A stretch of DNA of 28,607 bases from UBA2943 sp946534895. GTDB lineage: Bacteria > Bacillota > Clostridia > Christensenellales > Aristaeellaceae. Position 1 is the first letter of the stretch, and each line of letters begins with the position of its first letter. The DNA is taken from NCBI GenBank assembly GCA_946534895.1, contig CAMNDE010000045.1, positions 1 through 28,607 of the forward strand. Reading direction: 5' to 3'. Below, one piece after another: positions 23,071 to 28,607 of this stretch. The notes beneath the pieces were generated by a model. It saw nothing but the letters and a program-made list of their open reading frames with translations. It did not search any database and was not told the origin of the DNA. The position numbers were made by a program, and so were the translations under genes.

Positions 23071-24597
23071 TTACAGCTCAATAACCGCATCATTCGCAAG
23101 GCCGGAGAAGGCATCTTCGCCCTGCATCTCCTGCCTGCGATGCCGTGTCTTGAACCGGTAGACCAGACCCAGCCCCTGAATGGTGATCAGGGGTGTCATG
23201 GCCACCAGTGCCACCACGCCGAAGGCATCCGAGGCCAGATCCCGGTTCATGGCTGTGCATAATCCCATGGTCATGGGCAGAAGGAACGCGGCGGTCATGG
23301 GACCGGAAGCGACTCCGCCCGAGTCAAAGGCAATGGCCGTGAACAGTTTCGGGCACACAAAGCTCATGCCCAGGGAGAGAATGTAGCCCGGTACAATGAT
23401 CCACAGAACGTTCAGGCCCAGCAGCACCCGGAGCATGGAAAGGCCCACGGAAATGCCCACGCCCAGACACATGCTCAGCTGAAGGCTGCGTCCCGTAATG
23501 GCGCCTTCCGTCAGTTCCTCCACCTGGCGCATCAGCACGTAGACGGCAGGCTCGGCGAGTACCACCATGAAACCGATCAGCCCGCCCACGGGCACCGTGA
23601 TCCAGGGGTAGGAGAGCTTGCCCAGCACTTCGCCGAGATACGCGCCTGCGGGCATGAACCCGTAATTGGCGCCGGTCATGAAGATGCTCAGTCCGATATA
23701 GGTATAGGCAATGCCCAGGCCGATACGCGACAGCTGATTGTGCGGCACATGCAGCATCACCAGGTTGATGATGAAGAAGAACACGGCAATGGGCAGAAGC
23801 GAGATCAGCATTTCCCTTAAATAGTCCGGAAACCCGTCGCTGAACAGGTTGCGCAGTTCAATGGAATCCTCTGCGTTAACGACCATATAGGGCGTATAGG
23901 CTGTGCCGTCCACCTGATAAATCATGCTCAGCACCATGACCGCAAGAATGGGTCCGATGGAGCACAGGGCGATAAGACCGAAGGAGTCCTCCGCCGCTTC
24001 CGAGTCGCTTCGAATGGAGGCAATGCCCAGGCCGAAGGCCATGATGAACGGCACGGTCATGGGCCCCGTGGTCACACCGCCGGAATCATAGGCCACGGAC
24101 CGGAAGCTCGGATGCGCAAAAAAGGTGAGGGCCAGGATCACCACATAGAAGACAAAGAGCAGAAGGCGAAGCGGAATCCGGTAAAAGATACGCACAAGGC
24201 CCAGCACCAGAAACCCGCCGACGCCCAGGGCCACGGACAGGATCAGCACCATGTTCGGAATGGCCTGCACCTGTCCGGCCAGGACCTGCAGATCCGGCTC
24301 GGATACGGTGATCATAAGCCCCAGCACAAACCCGAGGATCAGAATCAGCTTCAGATTCTTTGTCCGGGTCACGCGCGACCCGATGAGCTCGCCCATGGGC
24401 TGCATGGCGATTTCGGCGCCTACCGAGAAAAACATCATGCCGACCATCAGAAGCAGGCCGCCCAGCAGAAATCCCAGCATGACGCCGCTGGGGATCGGGG
24501 CGACCGTGACGGACAGAAGAAGCACCACAATGATAATGGGAAGTACGGCTGTCACGGACTCCCGCAGTTTATCCAGCAGTTTGTTTCGAAAAAACAT
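23071..24597 (-). CDS. DUF1538 transporter, UmpAB-like fused two-half protein
   Basis: About 508 residues and roughly 12 membrane segments in two homologous halves. The repeated signature is AYDSGGVTTGPMT (169-181) and AFDSGGVASGPMT (423-435). SEPDLQVL (99-106) pairs with AEPAVYVL (348-355), and EDSFGLIAL (203-211) with SDAFGVVAL (456-464). DUF1538 proteins named UmpA and UmpB have been described as a two-component Na+/H+ antiporter in Halomonas; here both halves are in one chain. Ion specificity in this organism is inferred only. The ATG at 24597 has GAGGAA 8 bases upstream; the frame continues upstream but no ribosome site is there. It is co-transcribed with the tandem PII-like gene. Confidence 0.9.
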   Translation of the reverse strand: MFFRNKLLDKLRESVTAVLPIIIVVLLLSVTVAPIPSGVMLGFLLGGLLLMVGMMFFSVGAEIAMQPMGELIGSRVTRTKNLKLILILGFVLGLMITVSEPDLQVLAGQVQAIPNMVLILSVALGVGGFLVLGLVRIFYRIPLRLLLFVFYVVILALTFFAHPSFRSVAYDSGGVTTGPMTVPFIMAFGLGIASIRSDSEAAEDSFGLIALCSIGPILAVMVLSMIYQVDGTAYTPYMVVNAEDSIELRNLFSDGFPDYLREMLISLLPIAVFFFIINLVMLHVPHNQLSRIGLGIAYTYIGLSIFMTGANYGFMPAGAYLGEVLGKLSYPWITVPVGGLIGFMVVLAEPAVYVLMRQVEELTEGAITGRSLQLSMCLGVGISVGLSMLRVLLGLNVLWIIVPGYILSLGMSFVCPKLFTAIAFDSGGVASGPMTAAFLLPMTMGLCTAMNRDLASDAFGVVALVAMTPLITIQGLGLVYRFKTRHRRQEMQGEDAFSGLANDAVIEL

Positions 24598-24604
24598 GTG
24601 AACA

Positions 24605-24722
24605 TTCCTCGATTTTTCTGTGCATAGATACTCTGGTTTCCTGCCGTACAGGCAAATGCCATGCCCGGCAGAGGCGGATGGAACGCGAAACCACACCTGT
24701 ACTGTACCACATTTTCGAGGAA
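24605..24722 (-). promoter_or_regulatory. Possible structured leader with RBS-pairing repeat
   Basis: On the minus-strand RNA, TTCCTCGA (complement of 24715-24722) can pair with TCGAGGAA (complement of 24605-24612). The second copy contains the DUF1538 gene ribosome site. Between them lies a hairpin: CTGCCG/CGGCAG arms (24641-24646, 24666-24671) enclosing GGCA/TGCC. This could be a translation-gating leader. No clear promoter upstream of 24722 is seen, so the leader may be partly fortuitous or made by read-through from the pot operon. Confidence 0.3.
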
Positions 24723-24829
24723 AAATCCCGGAAAAAATGAGAAAACGGAAAACATTTCAGTGATTCCGGCAGGCCCGGAAGCGTAAGGCGCGCTTTGCCG
24801 TGGAATATCATGTCCTGCGGTGGACAGAA

Positions 24830-24861
24830 AAAGGGCTCCGGAAATGCATCCGGAACCCTTT
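24830..24861 (-). terminator. Rho-independent terminator of the pot operon
   Basis: On the minus strand, AAAGGGTTCCGG, an 8-base loop and CCGGAGCCCTTT pair fully with one G-U, followed by TTCTG, with T's also contributed by the stem. It lies about 25 bases beyond the potD stop. Bases 24598-24829, between this and the DUF1538 gene, hold only the leader elements noted separately. Confidence 0.88.
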
Positions 24862-24886
24862 GCAAAGATCAGGTCTATATCCGCTG

Positions 24887-25957
24887 TTATTTAGAGGACA
24901 TTACCTTCAGCCACAGGTCGGAGAGTTTTGCGGCCAGCTTGACGTTGTCCACGTAGATTTCATCGAGCTCATAACCGGCTCTGGGGAGATAGGCGGCATT
25001 GCCTTCGTAGTCGCCGCCGGGGCCGGACAGCTCTTCCAGCACCTGGGCATTGGGGGAGGCGTAGCCGGTGAAGGCGGAAATGGCCATGCTGGATTCATAC
25101 TCGGTCACAAAACGGATGAACAGGTTGGCCAGCTTCGGATTCCCGGCCTTTGCGGGAATGACCATGGCGTCCACGGCGATGTTGGTGCCCTGCTTGGGCG
25201 CGCAGAAGGCCATGTCCTCGTTCTCGCTGAGGATATAGGCGATGTCGCCGCTGTAGCCAAGGGAGATCCACTTGAAGCCCTCGGCCATGCCGTCGATCAT
25301 TTCATCCGTCACATAGGAGGGGCTGATGGTGGCGTTCATGTCCAGCAGCCATTCATGGGCGGCCTGGATTTCTTCCTCATTGCTGGTATTGGCGGAGAAT
25401 CCCAGGGCTTTCAGGGCGATCATGAAGGCATCACGGGAGGAATCGTACATGTAGGCGTGTCCCTTGATGGCCGGATCCCGGAAGATTTCCCAGCCCTTTT
25501 CCTCCACAGTGGCCGGATCGAGCTCCGTGGTGTCGTAGACGATGCCCACGTTCTGCCAGAGATAGGGCACGGAATAGGTGTTGTCCGGGTCAAAGGACAG
25601 GTTTCTTACCGCGTCGGTCAGGTTGTCCAGATTGTCCACAATGGTTTTGTCCAGGGGCTGCAGCATGTCTTCGCTGATCAGGCGCTCGATCATATAGTCG
25701 CTGGGCACCAGAATATCCCAGGGATCATCGCCGCCGGAGATATTGGTGTACATGCTTTCGTTGGAATCATAGGTCTTGTAGTTGACCCTGCAGCCGTATT
25801 CCTTCTCAAAGGCGCGGAGCACTTCCTCGTCGATGTATTCACCCCAGTTGTAGACGTTCAGGGTGACGCCCTTGAAGCTCTCTTCAGCTTCAGCGAAGGA
25901 GAGGAGCGGCAGGACCGTCAGGGTCAGGACCAGTACGGCGGAAAGAAACTTTTTCAT
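24887..25957 (-). CDS. potD: Spermidine/putrescine ABC transporter substrate-binding protein
   Basis: 356 residues. It has a signal peptide (about 1-23, MKKFLSAVLVLTLTVLPLLS) ending with an FAEA-type cleavage site. The mature part begins with the family hallmark LNVYNWGEYIDEEVL (33-47). DPWDILVPSDYMIERL and GYSGDIAYILSENEDM fit the PotD/PotF type II binding-protein fold. It captures polyamines outside the membrane for the PotBC permease. No lipobox cysteine is present, which is unusual for a Gram-positive binding protein. Its ATG overlaps the potC stop (ATGA). It is the last gene of the operon, before the terminator. Confidence 0.93.
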   Translation of the reverse strand: MKKFLSAVLVLTLTVLPLLSFAEAEESFKGVTLNVYNWGEYIDEEVLRAFEKEYGCRVNYKTYDSNESMYTNISGGDDPWDILVPSDYMIERLISEDMLQPLDKTIVDNLDNLTDAVRNLSFDPDNTYSVPYLWQNVGIVYDTTELDPATVEEKGWEIFRDPAIKGHAYMYDSSRDAFMIALKALGFSANTSNEEEIQAAHEWLLDMNATISPSYVTDEMIDGMAEGFKWISLGYSGDIAYILSENEDMAFCAPKQGTNIAVDAMVIPAKAGNPKLANLFIRFVTEYESSMAISAFTGYASPNAQVLEELSGPGGDYEGNAAYLPRAGYELDEIYVDNVKLAAKLSDLWLKVMSSK

Positions 25958-26760
25958 GTTACTTGTTCCTCCTTTTTGTTCTTTTTATCCTTCAGATACG
26001 GGATCAGGTTGGCCAGCACAAGGATGACGGTCACCACAATCACGATCAGTGAAGACAGGGCGTTTACGGCGGGATTGAACCGCTTCATGGAATACACGTA
26101 CATGGAAATGTTCTGCACGTCCATGCCGGCGGTGAAGTAGGAGATCACGAAATCATCAAAGGACATGCTGAATGCAATCAGCGCGCCGGAGAAGATGGCC
26201 GGATAGATCTGGGGGATAATGACCTTGGTCAGTGCCTTGAACGGCGTGGCGCCCAGGTCCATGGCGGCCTCAGCCACATTGTCGTCCAGCTGCCGCAGCT
26301 TGGGCATGACGGAAAGGATCACATAGGGAATACAGAAGGTAATGTGCGCCAGGGTCAGGGTGACAATGCTGCGCCGCACCTTCAGGGACAGGAACAGCAG
26401 CATCAGGCCGATGGCGGTCACGATATCGGGGTTGAGCACCGGCAGGTTGTTGATTTCCAGAACAATGGTCCTGAGAATCCTGCGCGCCTTGGAAAGTCCG
26501 ATGGCCGCCACGGTGCCGATCACCGTGGAAACGACGGTGGCGATCACGGCAATGATGATGGTGTACTTGATGCTTTCCAGCATGTCCCGGTTGCTGAGCA
26601 TGCTCTCGTACCAGCGAAAGGAGAATCCGGAGAAGGAAACCATGGACTTCGAATCGTTGAAGGAGAAGACCATGACATAGAAGATGGGCAGATAGATGAA
26701 CAGCAGCACCAGGATCAGGTAGCCGGAGGTGAAAAAGTTCCAGAACGGGCGTTTCTTCAT
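25954..26760 (-). CDS. potC: Spermidine/putrescine ABC transporter permease
   Basis: 268 residues, about six membrane helices. The EAA loop that contacts the ATPase reads EAAMDLGATPFKALTKVIIP (about 163-182). SFNDSKSMVSFSGFSFRWYE in the first external loop and MSFDDFVISYFTAG near 210 are typical of PotC. It pairs with PotB in the membrane. GAGGAGTGAGAAG, inside the end of potB, is the ribosome site, and there is a 4-base gap from potB. The basic C-terminus (KDKKNKKEE) is cytoplasmic. Confidence 0.94.
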   Translation of the reverse strand: MKKRPFWNFFTSGYLILVLLFIYLPIFYVMVFSFNDSKSMVSFSGFSFRWYESMLSNRDMLESIKYTIIIAVIATVVSTVIGTVAAIGLSKARRILRTIVLEINNLPVLNPDIVTAIGLMLLFLSLKVRRSIVTLTLAHITFCIPYVILSVMPKLRQLDDNVAEAAMDLGATPFKALTKVIIPQIYPAIFSGALIAFSMSFDDFVISYFTAGMDVQNISMYVYSMKRFNPAVNALSSLIVIVVTVILVLANLIPYLKDKKNKKEEQVT

Positions 26761-26764
26761 CTTC

Positions 26765-27547
26765 TCACTCCTCCTCTGCGCTGCGGTCGATCTTGCGGGT
26801 GAAGTACATGGCGCCGATGATGATCAGGGCCATGATCAGGGAGATCGCGCTTCCGAAGTTCCAGTCGCCTGCCACCAGGAAGTAGTTTTCGATGAGCGTG
26901 CCGATGAGCACATAGTTGCCGCCGCCCAGGAGCTTGGGAATGACAAAGCTGGAAACCGCAGGCAGGAAGACCAGGGTGACGCCGGAAATAATGCCCGGGA
27001 CGCTCAGGGGCAGGGTAACCTTCAGGAAGGACTTCCACTTGTCTGCGCCCAGGTCATAGCTGGCGGTGAGCAGTTCCTTGTCCAGCTTGGCGATGGCTGT
27101 GTGGATCTGGATGATCATGTAGGGCAGGAAGTCATACACCATGCCGATGAACACCTTGATCTCACTGGACATGTCCTCGAAGTTCATCAGGATGCCGCGC
27201 CATGCATAGGTCTTCAGCAGCATATTGATCCACATGGGCAGGGTGATGAGCAGGATCAGCAGGGTCTGCTTCCGCTCCGACTGATTGGCGATGAACAGTG
27301 CGGCGGGATACCCGATCAGAATGCAGACCACGGTGGTGATGAAGGCGATGCGCAGGCTGGTCCAGAGCACGCGCATGAAATCGGGATCGGAGAAGAAACG
27401 GCTGAAATTCTCCAGTGTGAAGTGAAAGGTCAGGGTGCTGTTTCCGGACCGGGTGAGGGCATAGAGGAGAATCATGATCATCGGCGCGACGATGAATACC
27501 CCGATCCAGAGAATGTAGGGATAGCTCATTCGAGAAAAGGATTTCAT
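26765..27547 (-). CDS. potB: Spermidine/putrescine ABC transporter permease
   Basis: 260 residues, about six membrane helices. The EAA loop reads TASYDLGADKWKSFLKVTLP, followed by LSVPGIISGVTLVFLPAVSSFVIPKLLGG, the normal PotB/PotH ending. YALTRSGNSTLTFHFTLENFSRFF is the first external loop. Its start overlaps the potA stop as ATGA, so potA, potB, potC and potD are translationally linked. It forms the polyamine channel with PotC. Confidence 0.94.
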   Translation of the reverse strand: MKSFSRMSYPYILWIGVFIVAPMIMILLYALTRSGNSTLTFHFTLENFSRFFSDPDFMRVLWTSLRIAFITTVVCILIGYPAALFIANQSERKQTLLILLITLPMWINMLLKTYAWRGILMNFEDMSSEIKVFIGMVYDFLPYMIIQIHTAIAKLDKELLTASYDLGADKWKSFLKVTLPLSVPGIISGVTLVFLPAVSSFVIPKLLGGGNYVLIGTLIENYFLVAGDWNFGSAISLIMALIIIGAMYFTRKIDRSAEEE

Positions 27548-28607
27548 GCGTCCGCCACTTCCTTATGCATAACATGGAGATCCTCCGGCCCGAAGAAAAG
27601 GTCCACCCGGTCGCCCACCTCGTGGTGAGCAGTGGTTTCCACCTTGTATACCCGGCCCTGGGTGGCGAAGGTGATCTTGTAGGTGCCTTCGGTGACCGAG
27701 GCGGGATCAAAGTCGAACTTCACGTCCGTGATTTCCACGGAGGTATCGTCCTGGAGATTCCAGGCTTCCGCGCTGGCCCAGGTCTTCAGGTCGGTGGAGA
27801 TGGCCATGGATTCCTGAATCTCATCCGGCGTGATGAAGAAATCCAGCGCGCTGATGCCGATGTTGTGACGGGCGTCCTCCACGTACTCGGGATGGATCAC
27901 GTATACCTTTACGGTGACTTCCGTGCCCTTCTCCGTACCGAAGGTGATGCTGTATTCGCCGGGGGTGTTTTCAATGTTGTGGGACACCCGGGTCAGGGAA
28001 ATGTCATGGTTCTCCTCGTCCCAGGCCTGGGCGTTGGCGATGGAGATGAAGTCCTGATCCGTCATTTCCTTGTCGATCAGGTCCTCCGAGTCCACATAGA
28101 AGTCGTTGGCGGAGATCTTTTCCCTGTACTGCGGGTTTTCGATATCGTGCTGATTCACCACGTGCATCTGCACGGTCTTGCTGGTACCGGTTCTCGTCTC
28201 CACCATGAGCTCGTAGTGCACGCCCTTGAACAGCACGCTCTTGACCTCGCCGCGCATCACGCCCTCTCCGGGCCTGACGATGGCAATATCCTCCGGTCGC
28301 AGCAGCACATCCACCGGCTCATTGGGCCGGAAGCCGAAGTCCACGCACTCGAAATCCTTGTCATCAAAGCGGACCTTGTAGTCCTCCTTCATGATGCCGT
28401 TCACAATATTGCTCTCGCCGATAAAGCGGGCGACGTAGGAGTTGACAGGCTCATTGTAGATTTCCAGCGGCGTGCCGATCTGCTCGATCTCGCCGGCGTT
28501 CATGACCACGATCTTGTCGCTCATGGTCAGGGCTTCCTCCTGGTCATGGGTAACATAGATGAAGGTAATGCCGACCTCCTGCTGGATGCGCTTGAGCTCG
28601 CGCTGCA
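27544..28607 (-). CDS. potA: Polyamine ABC transporter ATPase with repeat insertion, 5' end off the window
   Basis: Only the C-terminal part (about 353 residues) is here; the gene continues past 28607. The visible N-terminal end carries ELKRIQQEVGITFIYVTHDQ, i.e. the switch (H-loop) histidine region, continuing EEALTMSDKIVVMNAGEIEQ and YNEPVNSYVARFIGESNIV. The TOBE region starts at VDVLLRPEDIAIVRP and GEVKSVLFKGVHYELMVET. It is then interrupted by two repeats of about 75 residues before it resumes at VGDRVDLFFGPEDLHVM. With the missing N-terminal domain, full length should be near 550 residues against about 350-380 for typical PotA. It energises PotBC; the insert may sense a ligand or bind a partner. 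Confidence 0.93.
   Translation of the reverse strand, partial: QRELKRIQQEVGITFIYVTHDQEEALTMSDKIVVMNAGEIEQIGTPLEIYNEPVNSYVARFIGESNIVNGIMKEDYKVRFDDKDFECVDFGFRPNEPVDVLLRPEDIAIVRPGEGVMRGEVKSVLFKGVHYELMVETRTGTSKTVQMHVVNQHDIENPQYREKISANDFYVDSEDLIDKEMTDQDFISIANAQAWDEENHDISLTRVSHNIENTPGEYSITFGTEKGTEVTVKVYVIHPEYVEDARHNIGISALDFFITPDEIQESMAISTDLKTWASAEAWNLQDDTSVEITDVKFDFDPASVTEGTYKITFATQGRVYKVETTAHHEVGDRVDLFFGPEDLHVMHKEVADA
27643..27861 (-). repeat. PotA insert, repeat 2 (Ig-like module)
   Basis: About 73 residues, starting IGISALDFFITPDEIQ, with ASAEAWNLQDD in the middle and EGTYKITFATQGRVYKVET at the end, where the TOBE strand appears to resume. It is clearly related to repeat 1, but diverged enough not to be a recent duplication. 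Confidence 0.72.
27895..28119 (-). repeat. PotA insert, repeat 1 (Ig-like module)
   Basis: About 75 residues, starting KISANDFYVDSEDLI, with IANAQAWDEE in the middle and NTPGEYSITFGTEKGTEVTV at the end. The beta-strand pattern and the PGEYxITFxTxxGT ending resemble Ig-like repeats of Gram-positive surface proteins. It is homologous to the next repeat: both have ISAxDF, AxAW and GxYxITFxT. Confidence 0.75.

Noticed and set aside
24764..24780. Short inverted repeat TTCCGG/CCGGAA between the pot terminator and the DUF1538 leader
   Set aside because: It has a 6-base stem with no T run on either strand, so it is not a terminator. It could be an operator, but nothing supports that.
24800..26140. 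Plus-strand open frame across the potD region
   Set aside because: It is opposite a well-supported potD and runs through the pot terminator. Its Gly/His/Val-rich composition reflects antisense reading.
26729..27628. Plus-strand open frame opposite potB
   Set aside because: It is antisense to a conserved permease, with low-complexity H/D/Q-rich translation and no promoter.

Overview
The window looks like chromosome from an anaerobic, gut-type member of the Clostridia (Bacillota). The composition is G+C-rich, genes are packed into tight operons with strong GGAGG-type ribosome sites, promoters are sigma-A-like, and GTG/TTG starts occur. The gene set includes an electron-bifurcating NfnAB pair, Hsp33, a YesL-family protein, CapA, a DUF1538 transporter and Clostridia-type zinc-ribbon and GxW/YxDS-repeat proteins. 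A Christensenellales-like lineage is a guess from general gene style only. No rRNA, tRNA, insertion sequence, phage gene or CRISPR array was seen.

Layout. (1) 110-5005, minus strand: unknown protein, BadF-type sugar kinase, membrane-anchored repeat protein, and a domain-permuted GH3 beta-glycosidase, closed by a terminator near 111-149. (2) 5086-7221, plus strand: a divergent WYL regulator with a strong promoter and a CE2-like SGNH esterase, closed by a perfect bidirectional terminator. Regions 1 and 2 read as a small glycan or acetylated-glycoside utilisation locus. (3) 7237-8392, minus: two small membrane-anchored coiled-coil proteins. (4) 8469-13641, plus: back-to-back promoter, Lrp/AsnC regulator, PLP aminotransferase, CapA-like secreted protein, NfnA and NfnB. 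(5) 13649-22290, plus: a new promoter, then YesL/DUF624 membrane protein, methyltransferase, Hsp33, HEAT-like protein, zinc-ribbon/TPR/CHB_HEX_C-like membrane protein, small membrane protein, heparinase II/III-like protein and F5/8C-like protein, with a terminator shared with region 6. (6) 22312-24597, minus: tandem PII-like protein and a two-half DUF1538 (UmpAB-like) transporter, with a possibly structured leader. (7) 24830-28607, minus: polyamine ABC transporter potABCD with its own terminator; potA runs off the right edge.

The most unusual item is PotA. Its C-terminal TOBE regulatory domain is split by two homologous repeats of about 75 residues that look like Ig-like/beta-sandwich modules normally found in surface proteins. 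The second is the matched internal duplication in the DUF1538 transporter (two halves in one chain) and its PII-like partner (two PII-like halves in one chain).
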